A DNA stretch of 64,000 bases from Lithospermum erythrorhizon (taxonomy: Eukaryota > Streptophyta > Magnoliopsida > Boraginales > Boraginaceae). The DNA lies in contig JADFUC010000514.1 of NCBI GenBank assembly GCA_019722365.1, forward strand, positions 186,001-250,000, in the 5' to 3' direction. Positions 1 through 11,554 of the stretch are shown here, one piece after another (the stretch's first letter is position 1; each line of letters starts with the position of its first letter). The notes under the pieces were generated by a model, which was given only the letters and a program-made list of their open reading frames with translations, was not told the DNA's origin and ran no database searches. The position numbers and the translations under genes are program-made.

Positions 1-339
1 AAGCGGGTGAAGGGGTTGGATTGTATGCAGCCTTATCGGTGCGGTGTGATAATAGAAAGGATATTTCCGAATTGACCCAAATATAATTAGTTTCCCTATC
101 ACCGTATTAGACAAATGTATGTATCTTGGTTAGGGTTTTGTTATGCGGTTGCAATTCCACCATGCCTATTTACTTATGTGGATGCCAATTGTATCCATAG
201 TTATGAATGTCCACCATATGCTGTGAAATACTGTTTTCTGTGGATTTATGACCATGACAAGTCATTGTTGTATGTATCAGGTTATTGTAGTATGAGTCCA
301 ATTTTTAAACTGAAATCTTGTGTTGGTTGAATGAAATAG

Positions 340-1523
340 GTGGTGGCGCCAGGGGCCGGAGGCAGAAGAGAGGTGAGGATGTGATTCATCCTCTGAAGGT
401 CTCTTTGGAAGAGCTCTTCAGTGGCGCAATGAGGAAAATTTCCCTTTCTCGTAATGTTATATGTTCACGATGTAACGGGAAAGGATCTAACGAAGGAAAT
501 CACATCCTTAGATTTGATTAATATGTTGGATGTGCTGATTTTCCCGATGTAACGGGAAAGGATCAAAGTCGGGTGCTTCGTCCAAGTGTTCTGGCTGCCA
601 AGGAACGGGTATGAAGGTCACAATTAGGCAGCTTGGTCCTGGTATGATTCAGCAAATGCAGCATCCTTGCAATGAATGTAAAGGTACCGGAGAGACCATA
701 AGCGATAAAGATCGCTGCCCGCAATGCAAAGGTGATAAGGTAGTGCCGGAGAAGAAATTGCTGGAAGTTGTAGTTGAGAAGGGTATGAAACATGGACAAA
801 AGATAACATTCCAAGGAGAAGCTGATGAGGCTGTAAGATGCACACCTATACTTACACTATAGTTCAAGGTTCCTGTCTATAATGCTAACATTTTGTTTTA
901 TGTTGGTTGCAGCCTGATACGATCACCGGGGATATGGTCTTCGTGCTTCAGCAGAAAGAACACCCAACGTTCAAGAGAAAGGACGAGGATCTCTTCGTGG
1001 AGCACACATTGTCTCTAACAGAGGCGCTGTGTGGCTTCCATTTCATATTGTCTCACCTTGATGGAAGGCGACTCCTGATCAAATCAAAACCAGGAGAAGT
1101 TATCAAGCCTGGTATGTGTCTATTACCTAATAAAAACGCTCAATTCAAGACATCAATGGCTTGATCTAATCCTCGTGACATCTTACATTCTTTGCAGATC
1201 AATTTAAGGCTATTGAAGATGAAGGAATGCCGGTGTACCAGAGGCCATTCATGAGGGGTAAAATGTACATACATTTCACCATTGAATTCCCGGATACTCT
1301 TACTCCTGAACAGATGAAGGCACTGGAGGCAATCCTTCCCCCTAAGCCGCTACCACAGTTCACAGACATGGAGTTAGATGAGTGCGAGGAGACAACAATG
1401 CACGATGTCAACATCGAGGAGGAGATGAGGAGGAAGCAAGCACAGGCACAACAGGAGGTGTATGATGAAGACGATGATATGCATCCAGGTGGAGGTCAGA
1501 AGGTTCAATGTGCCCAACAGTGA
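340..1523 (+). CDS. DnaJ homolog, type A (ANJ1/DNAJA2-like), 3' part, frame broken by a 77-bp insertion
   Basis: Class-A J-domain co-chaperone that stimulates Hsp70 ATPase and binds unfolded clients. Visible exons are about 340-832, 913-1111 and 1198-1523, with GT-AG boundaries that keep frame (phase 0, then phase 1). All four zinc-finger repeats can be read (CSRCNGKG, CSGCQGTG, CNECKGTG, CPQCKG), followed by the C-terminal substrate domain (GDMVFVLQQKEHP, FVEHTLSLTEALCGF, LPPKPLPQFTDMELDE). The protein ends in CAQQ, the farnesylation box usual for this family. The N-terminal J domain and G/F region are not seen; they should lie in exons left of the window. Oddity: the first visible exon has a 20-bp repeat (468-487 and 545-564) flanking 57 bp of foreign sequence. 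This shifts the frame and brings a stop at 519-521. Removing one 77-bp period restores the family reading exactly. Either a recent pseudogene or an assembly error; family identity is very secure. Confidence 0.88.
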
Positions 1524-1734
1524 TGAAATGACATGAGATTCCAGATTTGTTCTAGTTGACTGGCATGTTAGAAGGTCCTGCTTATCATTCCCATGAAGTA
1601 GTATCATCAAAAATCAGTGTAATTGTTTGTTTGAACTTGTGGGTTTGTACTTATATGCATCTCATTTGTGAACTTTCCGGTCATTTTCCCAAGTCCCAAC
1701 TATCATATTTCATATTTCATAGTTTCGTGTTCGC
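1524..1734 (+). other. Probable 3' UTR of the DnaJ gene
   Basis: AT-rich sequence follows the DnaJ stop codon with no new open frame that resembles a protein. The end of the transcript is not defined by a clear poly(A) signal. Confidence 0.4.
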
Positions 1735-1955
1735 GATAAGACCTCAGCCGGGATATCTGGCCGCCCCTTTAAGGCTGCCTGCGCCCCGTGACGGTATGGA
1801 TTCGATCCCAGCCAGCACAAAGCACTGTTGCCGGTCTGTGGTCATGCCTCGGTAAGCCGTGGGTTACCCGCCATGTGCTTATGTACGGGCAGGCTACGAT
1901 CCGCCTCGGCATAATATTCGCATAACTCACACGGCGATGACTACCGCTCGTTGAA
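1735..1955. repeat. GC-rich dispersed repeat, copy 1 (SINE-like)
   Basis: A GC-rich island in AT-rich surroundings. It contains GGATTCGATCCC (about 1797-1808), close to the Pol III B-box consensus, then CATGCCTCGGT and GTACGGGCAGGCTACG. The same order of blocks (GTTCGATCC, CGTGCCTCGGT, GTACGGGTGGCTACGGA) appears at 39448-39640, so this is a dispersed element. A tRNA-derived SINE is a reasonable inference, but no convincing A box, tail or target-site duplication was found. Confidence 0.5.
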
Positions 1956-4189
1956 CGTATCAATGTATATTTCATAAGCTTCGCTGATAAGAGTGTCGAG
2001 TGATAAATGCTAGTAATAAATCACATCAAGTACATCAAATAATAAACCCATATTTGGAAATTACTCTTTCTATTTTTTTTTATAATTATCGTTTTAGTCA
2101 ATTTTTTTTTATTTTTATTTTTAATATATTTTTTGATTATTTGTTCTTGAAAAAAAATTAACTAATGATATTGTTTCAATTGATTGTCATTTTATATTTT
2201 CAATACTTTTTGATTTTTGATTTTTATTTTTCTTAATTTATGTACAATACTAAAACTAAGAACTAAAAAAATTGAGAAAATAATAAAGTAAACTTGTAAC
2301 AACAATATTTTTGTATTTTGAAATTAATTATATCTAAAAATATTAAATTGTTACATTAATGGTTAACTATTTCCTTCAATTTAAAATAATTGATGTTTGA
2401 ATTTTTTGAAATTAAACTTTGATCATCAATTATTAATTATTTATTATTTTAAAAATATAAAAATTTATCTAATTGATTGCTTTTTAAAATATTTTCTTAA
2501 TATTAATTTTTTTAACTCTTTTAATAATGTAAATAAAGAATAGTTAAAAAATTAAAAAAAAATTTATTAAAAAGTCAAATATTTGAATTGGAATGAATAT
2601 ATTGAAACAATAATAATAATAATAACACAATGTGCATGGATAATGAGCAATCGACATATTGGATGCATATTTTAACGTGAGTTTCAAATATTGGTCTCAA
2701 AATTGTTAAACGCAAGTCTCAAAAATTTGATTTGACCATATCCTTATTACTTTTTATATAAATATTAGTATGAATTTTATAATAAAAATATGTATATATA
2801 ATCTATTTAAATACATACTACTCAAATTAACAAATTGAATAAAATTATTAGTTGAAAAGTAGTCTGCAAATTAAAAAAACACACATTTAAATTATGCTCC
2901 TAGAAAACTTATCACCCGTAGCTTTCATGTGCTAATTGGCATGACATTAGCTTTAAAACCAAAGAACTTGTATGACAAGAAGCTTTAAAAATTAAATTAC
3001 ACATTATACCAAGAATACATTTGTCTATCCAAAAGTAACATTTTTGTGATTAAGATGCTGCGTGAAGCTGCACGTAAGGCAAAGTCTCGATGATAATGTA
3101 TTTTCATAGAAAGCTACATTAGTGTCACGGAAATAGACTCACAATCGATGTATCGCGGAAGAGGTATCGAAAGATCTTTCATCTATTTCAAGCAAATACA
3201 AATGAACCTCATATCTAAATAAAATAAATATATTTAGATTCAAAAATATGTGTCAATAAATAAATAAAAGTGTACCCAGTATATATATAGTGACTAGTAT
3301 CATGTAAGTATCCACGTACTTACGCATCTACACGACGAACCGGAACCGGTGTTTCGCAGAAGTCGCTAATAACAAGGTGCCGAAAGAAGAATCAAACGAA
3401 GAAAATATCACAAAAGCGGGGCGCTGGCAAGATAGCAACAACAGACTAATCCCACCTCCACTCATCCATTTAGTGGCGCATCTTAACTTTTTTAAAGATT
3501 GCATTAATCTCTTCGCAAAATGTTGAACATTATCTCGAATGTTCAAAACACGCTGGTTTTATACACTCCTAAGCTCCAATTCTACCCTTCACACAAATCT
3601 ATTCTGCACGTATAGCCATGCTTCCTCAATCCCATATATTTCTCTAGCTATTGAATATTAGTATCAATCTTCCAATAGTTATTTTATTCAAGTTGTTATC
3701 AATTTAAATAATGTATCTAAATAAAAAATATACATCCTTTTTGTTACAAAAGATTCATACTAATATTCATATAAAAAAGTAATAAGAATATAATAGTCAA
3801 ATTAAACTTGCATCTATTATTATTTAACAATTTTAAGATCTGCTAAATAGCCTCTAATTTAATAAGCACGCAAATTCATGAGCCTGCCAAGAAATTGGCA
3901 AGAACCCCACTTGCTACCATGATTATCTATGACCATCCTCCATGTGATACCAAAATTTTAAAGTCAAAACTAGAATGGACCAAATAAATAATATCCTATC
4001 TAAATTTTGACGTATAAGTGATCCGTCTAAACTATTTAATACCTTGATTTTTTTAAATTTGAAATCGAAGTTATATGAGTAAATTATTTTTTTCATTCCT
4101 TGGGCCAGATATTTCTAATCATTAATATCGACAAGAAAATGAAAAATAATTAAAAGTTATTATCAAAAATCATACCCATTACCATTGAA
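1956..4189. other. AT-rich intergenic DNA, no gene recognised
   Basis: Long A/T runs and an (AAT)n tract near 2610. At 3304-3323 there is a perfect 7-bp stem (GTAAGTA / TACTTAC). A patch at about 3330-3545 is less AT-rich and holds a 72-codon minus-strand frame that matches no family I know. The stretch near 2080-2240 resembles the MITE family seen at 31090 and 35035. Confidence 0.4.
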
Positions 4190-4348
4190 ACTATATCATC
4201 GGTCATTTGGGTTGATAATTTAATAATAAAAAGTAAACAAAAAATTACATTGAAAATGTATAATTATAATTTTCTATGCTAGAAAGATAAGTAATTTAAA
4301 ACAAAAAAATTAATCTAAAAAGACAAGTAAAAAGTAACGGAGAGAGTA
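4190..4348 (-). mobile_element. MITE-like repeat, family M1, copy in minus orientation
   Basis: The right end read on the minus strand begins TACTCTCTCCGT, the terminus typical of Stowaway/mariner-type plant MITEs. It continues with a block (ACTTATC, TTCTAGCATA, TACATTTTCAATGTA, GTTTACTTTTTAT, TATCAACC) that recurs in the same order at 31090-31330 and 35035-35250. The left limit is uncertain. Confidence 0.5.
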
Positions 4349-4540
4349 TTGTTTTTAAAATGGATTGGTCTATTTTATTGGTAGAAATTAAAAACTTCCA
4401 AATTTATTTGAGATTGATAAGATTGGGATTGAATAAATTTGGTAATATATAGTTCAACACTGTGGACAGAAAGTCAAACACAGTATCAGATTGCAAAGAT
4501 TTGTAATCTTTATTTATAGACAAGGAACCTTCCCTACCTT

Positions 4541-4550
4541 ATTATATATA
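4541..4550 (+). promoter_or_regulatory. TATA box candidate for the U-box gene
   Basis: ATTATATATA lies about 120 bp upstream of the ATG at 4671, a normal distance for a plant core promoter with a short leader. No transcript start was mapped. Confidence 0.45.
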
Positions 4551-4670
4551 GTTATATACCCATGCCTCTAGACTCAAATGTCATATTTATTCAAATCCAT
4601 CTCCATTTTCTTCAAGATTGTAAACAGTTGTAAAAAAATATTATAATTTTTTTCAATTATTTTACTAAAA

Positions 4671-5921
4671 ATGGAGGAAGTTGAAGTACCATCTTATTTT
4701 ATTTGTCCAATTTCAATGCAAATGATGAAAGATCCAGTGATTGTTTCAAGTGGCATAACTTATGATAGGGAAAATATCGAGAGGTGGATGTTTTCATGCA
4801 AGAATAATGCATGCCCTGTTACTAAACAAGAAATATCAACCAAAGATCGCACACCTAATCATATTCTTAGAAGGTTGATTCAATATTGGTGTACTATCAA
4901 TGAATCTCATGGATTTGAGAGGATTCCTACACCTAGGCAAAGTGTTGAAAAATCCCAGATTTTGAAACTCCTCAATGAAGCAAAAACATCATCTTCAAAT
5001 ACCATCAAGTTCAAATGTGTTGAAAAACTTAGATCTTTTTTTGCTCATGGTGGGAAGAATAATTTGGAAGAAGTTGGTGCAGTTGGGTATTTAGTTTCAT
5101 TGATCAAGAACAATGTTTTGCATGGAGATGATTCTGAGTTGGTGATTAATATGATTGAAAAATCATTAGATATACTTTGTCATATTGAGATATCAGAAAT
5201 GGACATGAAGAATTTGATGAGCAAAGATGATGAAAATGGTGGTATTTTTCTTGATCCTTTAATGCAAATCTTGAAATTTGGAAATTTTCAATCCAGAGGA
5301 TTTGCTGTTATTTTAATTAAGTGTTTGTTCAATGTGGCTGATCCAAAGCATTTGATAAGTGTGACTAATGATTTTTTCAAGGAAGTTGTCAATGTGTTGA
5401 GGGACAATAAGGTAAATTCATCCATGCAAGTAACTAAGGCAGCATTGAAGCTTTTTGTGGAGCTTTGTCCATGGGGGAGGAACAGGATCAAAGCTGTTGA
5501 AGCAGGGGCAGTTTTGGTATTGGTTGAGTTGCTTTTGGAGAAAAATGAGAAAAGATTATGTGAGCTTATGTTAATGATCTTGGATCAACTTTGCCAATGT
5601 GCTGAAGGAAGGGCTGAATTGTTGAGTCATGGGGCTGGATTAGCTATTGTTTCAAAGAAAATTCTAAGGGTTTCTCATGTGGCGAGTGACCGGGCGGTGA
5701 GGGTATTATCGTCAATATCAAAGTTTTCGGCTAATTTTAGGGTTCTTCAAGAGATGTTGGAGGTTGGTGTAGTTGCAAAATTGTGTTTGGTGCTTCAAGT
5801 TGATAGTGGTCCAAAGATAAAGGAGAGGACTAAAGAAATCCTCAATTTGCATTCCAAGGTTTGGAAGGAGTCTTCATGTATTCCAAGTCATTTAATATCT
5901 TCATATCCACCAACTTCTTAA
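4671..5921 (+). CDS. U-box E3 ubiquitin ligase with ARM repeats, PUB22/23/24 type
   Basis: Single-exon gene of 416 residues, the usual size and structure for the plant PUB20-PUB24 group, which ubiquitinate targets in the cytosol and often dampen immune and drought responses. The U-box is at residues 6-80: ICPISMQMMKDPV (11-23), ITYDRENIERW (29-39), CPVTKQ (48-53) and the closing helix PNHILRRLIQYWC (62-74). Like all U-boxes it has no complete zinc-binding RING set. From about residue 95 to 400 the protein is helical and leucine-rich with ARM-repeat character, the substrate-binding part. The start is fixed by the U-box beginning six residues in and by an in-frame AT-rich leader. A TATA box lies at 4541. 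No truncation or frameshift is seen. Which of PUB22, 23 or 24 it matches cannot be decided by eye. Confidence 0.93.
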   Translation: MEEVEVPSYFICPISMQMMKDPVIVSSGITYDRENIERWMFSCKNNACPVTKQEISTKDRTPNHILRRLIQYWCTINESHGFERIPTPRQSVEKSQILKLLNEAKTSSSNTIKFKCVEKLRSFFAHGGKNNLEEVGAVGYLVSLIKNNVLHGDDSELVINMIEKSLDILCHIEISEMDMKNLMSKDDENGGIFLDPLMQILKFGNFQSRGFAVILIKCLFNVADPKHLISVTNDFFKEVVNVLRDNKVNSSMQVTKAALKLFVELCPWGRNRIKAVEAGAVLVLVELLLEKNEKRLCELMLMILDQLCQCAEGRAELLSHGAGLAIVSKKILRVSHVASDRAVRVLSSISKFSANFRVLQEMLEVGVVAKLCLVLQVDSGPKIKERTKEILNLHSKVWKESSCIPSHLISSYPPTS

Positions 5922-6130
5922 TTGTGAGATTTAACTATTTATATTCAAACAATTATTAATATTTATAGTTCAATTAAGATAATATTTTTTTTACAAGGAA
6001 TAAGTCTTTTGTGTTCAAAATGATATCATTAGTTGTTCCATCTCCTTTATTTAGTTGGAGGAGCGTCGGTGTTAGTAGAAGTGATTGGTAAAAATTTCAG
6101 TTAAATTGGTACTTATTATATCGTGATTAT

Positions 6131-6276
6131 TACTTCATCCATTTTGATTATTTAGAAACTAGAGCAAATGTATTTTATTAAGTAGTCATGTCATTTTACT
6201 CATTTGTCCTATATTAGATAAAAGTAATCATTATATTATACTTTAAATAATTAAGTTTATAGAGATGGAAGGAGTA
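6131..6276. mobile_element. Stowaway-like MITE, about 146 bp
   Basis: The ends are inverted: TACTTCATCCATTTTGATTA at the left, and at the right a sequence that reads TACTCCTTCCATCTCTATAA on the minus strand. Both ends begin with TA, as expected for Stowaway insertions. No coding capacity. Confidence 0.55.
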
Positions 6277-6376
6277 TGAAACAGAGGAAAAATAAAGAAG
6301 GTCACTAGCTAAAGCGTGGCATACATACAATTATACATTAATACAGTGTATTAGTTACATAGATCAAAGACCAACA

Positions 6377-6999
6377 TGTTAAACATTATTGTCATCATCA
6401 ATATATCATTCAATTAGATTATCAAAACACATCACTAATACTAATATACATATCTCTAATCCAAAGTTCACCGATCTTTCATATTCCAGATAAATCTTTA
6501 ATTCACTCAATTATATCGTTTAAAAAATTTAAAAATTAATATTGCAGCATTTTAAAAGACAAATCTAATTTTATATAAATTCTTTATATTTTTAAAAATA
6601 ATGAATAATTAATAATTACTAATAAACTTCAATTTTAAAAAAAAGTTAAACCACAATTGTTGGATTTGAGGAAATATGTCTAAAAATAAATGTCAACCTC
6701 ATGCTTAGACTTACAGTACACCATGCATTAAATTTTTAATAGTAGAATGTTGGAAAATTTGGAAGTAGTAAATAGATGATTTAACTTTTGGAGTTCATTC
6801 ATCCACCAGAAAGAACAAACAATATGTTTTGAGAGAGCGCGCGAATGTAAAAAATAAAGTATTTGTAAATGTGAGATCGAAGTGGTCTAAAAAATAAAAG
6901 TGTTGTTTGTGAGTTTTAGAATATATTTGAAGATGATCCAATGCTATGCTACTTTATAGTTTATCTTTATTATCAACTATATTTACAACGATTTCAACA
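6377..6999 (+). repeat. 5' LTR of the copia element, 623 bp
   Basis: Aligns along its length to the 3' LTR at 11152-11554. It is about 220 bp longer, entirely because of an insertion at about 6454-6674. Without it the two LTRs would both be 403 bp. Confidence 0.85.
6454..6674. mobile_element. Insertion (candidate MITE) inside the 5' LTR
   Basis: Absent from the 3' LTR, where the flanks CATAT and ATGTCT are joined. The ends are imperfect inverted repeats: CTCTAATCCAA at the left, and CTCAAATCCAA when the right end is read on the minus strand. ATAT occurs at both junctions and may be part of a target duplication. AT-rich, no coding capacity. Superfamily not assigned. Confidence 0.55.
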
Positions 7000-7334
7000 A
7001 TTGGCATCAAAGTCCTGCTAGTTTTTCGAAAGTATTAGTTATATTATAATCATATATTATTGTTAACCGCATATTGCCCGTGTAAAGCTTTCTAAGGAAA
7101 AATTTTCTAGATGGTTAGCCATACACCCCCGAGAAAGCACTGCATACTGCAATTTTCAACAGAATTATACCGCACGATACTAGCTGTAATTACTATTCAT
7201 GTGAATAGTAAAATTCAGTGTTTAAGTAATCGTAAAATCATGGCGATTTGACTACATCCATTGAAAATCTCAACAATAGCAAACTAAGGTCATGTGAGTT
7301 AATTTATTTATTTTACCGGCTCTGACAGTAATTT

Positions 7335-9840
7335 ATGGATATTGTCAATGGAACTGAAACAACACCACCAAGGGACACATCAACCTCAATACCACCTGCA
7401 TTAGGTATAACACCTTAAAAGGCAATGGGCGTATTCCGACAGAAAGAAATGAAAGTTAAGGCCGTAAAGCCACGTACGCTTAACAGCTGATGTACAAGAC
7501 GAAGTTTTCTACAACGAATCAAAGATGTCGGACTTAAGGAAGTTGGATACATTGGACAACAATTTTGCAAAGAAAAATGATGCAATGCTGGCTGCTGTTC
7601 TAGGGAAAATGAGCTTTTTGTCCATCTCCTGGTGAATTTGGCTTCTGTCAGCCAAGATTTCACCCTTTCTAAGGGGTGAAATCTCTACGTGATCGATTTA
7701 TAAACTAGATCTAGAAACATTATTTCCAGACCGTGATGTAGAAAAGAATTATCTGCAGTAATGCCGGAATACAAGAGACACGCCAACTCGAGGTCAGCTA
7801 TCGAAACAACTTCTTGGCCAGACCGAGAATTTGCTAATCAATGAAGAGATCTAGACAACCACGCCTAGCCGACGCAGATCAATTCTGTGAAAGACCTGTC
7901 CTTTCAGCCAAATAGACTTATGAGGACTGCCCGAGGCCTAGGAAGCTATATGATTTGGTGTTGGAAGACATTCAGATCAAAGACTCGAGGAGTACAAGGA
8001 AACCAAGGTGTAGATTTTAGTTGGGGGAGCCTGGGAGCTCAAACCAAAGAAACTGTGGGCAACTGTGTGATTGTCAGTTGCAAGAATGCTTAACAGGGTG
8101 CATAATATTATGCAGAAATGTTTGTCCAAAGAAAGTGAAAGGGAATGTTGTAACATCTTCTAAGAACGAGAGTGCCCAAGTTGAGGATCGGGACCCATGG
8201 CGACATCTTCAGGAAGAATTTGTACTCACAGCCAAGCAGTGAATACTTGGTTGATTACGAACGATGAATTGTCTGCAGATGTTCAACTATGATCACTGTC
8301 AGTGCTCTTAGACTCACCAAGTATACAGGATCGTGGTTGTTGTAACAAAGAAACAACATCACCATATAATTATTTGCAAAACGGCAACAAGGTACCATCA
8401 AGTTTAGCTCCCCGAATGTCTATCATGTTCGAAATAAAGAAGTTAACTGAAAGACATCCAATGGAACGCTCAGAAAACCATGTCATTTTAACGAGACGAT
8501 GTAAAGGTGTATCGATTCTGAAAATGAACACCAAGAATTAGATTTTACAGTTTTGCCTTTATTGATTTGTCAAATGCTGCAACCATGCCGATGGGCCGAT
8601 ACCGGTGATTGTGGCAATGCAAGGCTGTGACATGTCCATTACGCAAATCAAGACCGCGATACGTAAGCTCGACAGGACTTCAACTGCAGGATCCGTAGTG
8701 ACATTGTATGCGTGATGTCAATATGGTAATGCCCATCAATTGCCCTTTACAAGGAGTCGTGCCAAGGCTGGGTTGGGTCCACTGCATTTGCTCGGAAGAT
8801 CAAATCATCGGTCCTGATGTCAATACATATAACATTTATTATATCACCATGTTTTTGGGGCGTGAGTTTTGAAGCATGCAAAGAGAGGTTTTTGTGTGTT
8901 CAAGAATTCAAAGAGATACCGGGAATGGAGTTCGAAAGAAGATCATATGTCTTCATACTAATAATAGAGAGAACACACTTCAAAATGAGCTTAACAACTA
9001 TTTGAAGGGAGTGTAATATATGGAGCAACTCACGATGCAAATACCCACAATAGAAACTGGAAAGTTAATGGTGAGGGTTAATCGCCATTCCACCTGCAGA
9101 CACGTAAGTCTTCCAGCTGTCAAAGAATGCGATTCAAGATTTCAAGTAAATTAATACGGTAGTCTATATTCACCAACGCCACCACAAATGATTTGGATTT
9201 GTCTCAATTCTGAGAAGTTGAAGAATGTCAAGCCAACCCACATTCGGTATTCGATGTGCTACAGGCATTAGAAGACAATCGGCAGCTAATGCCATATCAG
9301 ACTAGTGACACGACGAACATAAGAAAGGTTGGAGATGTTGGTGGATCCCAATACAAACAAAACTTATGTCTTACTGTAGATTCCATGAGGCCATAGACAA
9401 GAAGCTTTATTGAAGCTAGACTGCATTTGGTGGTGGAACTGTGCGTAATTGGAGGACACCAAATGCACAATCACAAGAATGATATCTCAAGTCACAAGTC
9501 CGAAAACAAGAATCACAAATAATTTATTTAACCCACCCACGAGGTTCAGTTGAGTCGTCACACTCAATGAGGTTATTATACTATAGATGTGAGGTCAATT
9601 CAAAATACATACGTCATATATGTCGAGGTCAAGAATAACCATTTGAAAGAAAGTCAAAGAAACCAATAATGGATAAAGCTGAGAAATAGATTTAAAACAA
9701 AATCGACTTGGGAATTTGGTGTGTCAAAACCCCGAAGGTTTTAACTCATATCCCGCAAATGGGTCTACAAATTAAAAGATCTTTGTCCCCGATAGTACCC
9801 ATCGAGATATATAAACACTAGTTGTTCAAGTGTTCTTCGG
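7335..9840 (+). pseudogene. Degenerate gag and integrase part of the copia polyprotein
   Basis: A short open frame begins near 7336 (MDIVNGTETTPPRDTSTS), a plausible gag start for this element class. The following 2.4 kb holds only short broken frames. I could not place a clear zinc knuckle or the integrase catalytic residues, so this part is assigned mainly by position between the primer-binding site and reverse transcriptase. Confidence 0.5.
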
Positions 9841-9847
9841 GAGTATG

Positions 9848-11120
9848 GAATTGGACTATGACGAGACATTTTCTCTACCCAAGTGTGTACTACCACGTCA
9901 GGTCTTTATTATCACTGGCAATTAAGTCATATATATAGAGGGATGGCAATGATTATGGGGAGCTTGATCGACATCTATATCGATCAAACCAGGGATTTAA
10001 GAATCAGAGAAGCCAAATTTTAAAAAGAAGAATGCACTATATGGCTCGAAGTTGTGCACCAAGAAAGTGTTTTGCACGGGAAAATTACCTGAGTTCCTTG
10101 TTCGAGTGGTTATCATGCTGTCTCCGCCAGACTGGAAGTTCTGTGAAAGTTCAAGGATGCAAGTTATCGCTATCCTCGTATATGTGGGCTGACGGATCAT
10201 CATTGAGACGACAAAGACGTAGATTCAACTATCAAGGACAAAACTGTCGCCTAGATTTCAAAACGAAGGAGCTCGAGAATTTAAACACTTCTTAGGATTG
10301 GAAGTTGAAAGAATTGACAAAGATGTATTTCTTATCGTAACGTAGAGGTGAGAGATATACTTCCAAAAGTTTGGACTAAGAGAGTGTGTTTATTTCACTT
10401 CAATGGAGCCAAACTTGAGCTGTATCAATGACGGAAAGACTGAGAATACAACAATGTATCGGCAGATAGTAGGTAGTCTCATCTACCTAACTCTTCCATA
10501 CCGACATATAGCATTTGTAAATGGAGTCAAGCAAGAGGTTCATGCATAATTCAAGGAAGCCACATCTTGAAGTAGTTAGACGTATCCTGAGATATGTCAA
10601 AGGAATACTATTGAGCGGGACTTCCTACGGTAGCAGTAAGAAGGCAAAGTGAACGGTTATCATGGATGCTGCCGATTATGCAGAGAGATCACGACACTCG
10701 GGCCGTTCTGACCACCGAATATGTGTTCAATCAGTGCTCAGAGCTACATCATGGTATAGTAAAAAGACAACTCACGGTTTCTCTTTCAAATCACGTAGAG
10801 GTAGAATACACGGAAATGCTACGGCCGCATCGTTAGTTAAGGTCGTTGAACTCATGGAGAATTTGAATCAACCGGTTTGAAGATGAGTCACATTACATCA
10901 TGACAACTTACCGCTAGCATTTCCATCAGTCGAAAACCCAAGAGCTTCATGTTCTAACCAAACATGTGGAGGTACACTATCATTTCTTACGGGAGAAGGT
11001 ACTTCAAGGAGATATCGAGATGAAACCAGTCAAGACAGATGATCAAGTTGCAGACATCTTTACAAAGAGCTTACCTGCAACAAAGCTTTCAGAGTTCCGC
11101 AAGTCACTTGGGATGATTAT
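9848..11120 (+). pseudogene. Copia reverse transcriptase and RNase H remnant
   Basis: Diagnostic copia blocks appear in order: LDYDETFS (about 9851-9874), EFKHFLGLEVERIDKD (about 10277-10324), YRQIVGSLIYLT (about 10459-10494), HLEVVRRILRYVKG (about 10563-10605), and at the RNase H end HVEVHYHFLREKV and VADIFTKSLP (10960-11080). Several stops and frameshifts separate them, so no functional polyprotein can be made. The YVDD catalytic box could not be located with confidence. Confidence 0.85.
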
Positions 11121-11151
11121 ACGGGCGAAGAATGTTGATAATGAGGGGGAG

Positions 11152-11554
11152 TGTTAAACATCATTGTCATCATCAATACATCATCCAATTAGATTATCAA
11201 AAGACATCACTAATACTAATAGACATATGTCTAAAAATAAATGTCGACTCCTATGTTTAGACTTGTTAAAAAAATTACTCATGCATTAAATTCCCCGATA
11301 GTGGAATGTTGGTACTTGTATTATAAACAGATGATGAACTTTGGAGTTCATTCATCCAGCAAGAAAGAACAAACACATAACTGGTAAAGTGGCCTAAAAA
11401 ATAAAGTTGTTTAAAGTTTTAGCTGAAATATTTTCCAAAAAATAAAAGTGTTGTTTATGAGTTTTGTGAAATATTTAAAATTATTTGTGATTCACAAGTT
11501 TGAAATTATTTTATAGTTACATATCTTTATATATCAACTATATTTTAACCAACA
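11152..11554 (+). repeat. 3' LTR of the copia element, 403 bp
   Basis: Starts TGTTAAACATC directly after the purine tract and ends CAACA, matching the 5' LTR ends. Point differences from the 5' LTR are common, so the insertion is not recent. Confidence 0.85.

Larger units (their letters stand above)
6377..11554 (+). mobile_element. Ty1/copia LTR retrotransposon, full-length but decayed
   Basis: Both ends are LTRs starting TGTTAAACAT. The 5' LTR (6377-6999) is followed by a primer-binding site, TTGGCATCAAAG (7001-7012), like the copia Met-tRNA site. The 3' LTR (11152-11554) is preceded by a purine tract, GAGGGGGAG (11143-11151). The internal region has gag, RT and RNase H remnants in order, all broken by stops and frameshifts. 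Flanking five-base target duplications do not match (CAACA on the left, ATTAT on the right), so they are lost or the ends are off by a few bases. Confidence 0.88.

Noticed and set aside
1..339. J-domain exon at the left edge of the window
   Set aside because: No HPD-type J-domain or Gly/Phe-rich sequence can be read in any frame; this is probably intron.
472..561. Treating the 77-bp DnaJ insertion as an intron
   Set aside because: GT is available in the first repeat, but no acceptor at the right place restores the reading frame; splicing to AG at 561 gives an in-frame stop.
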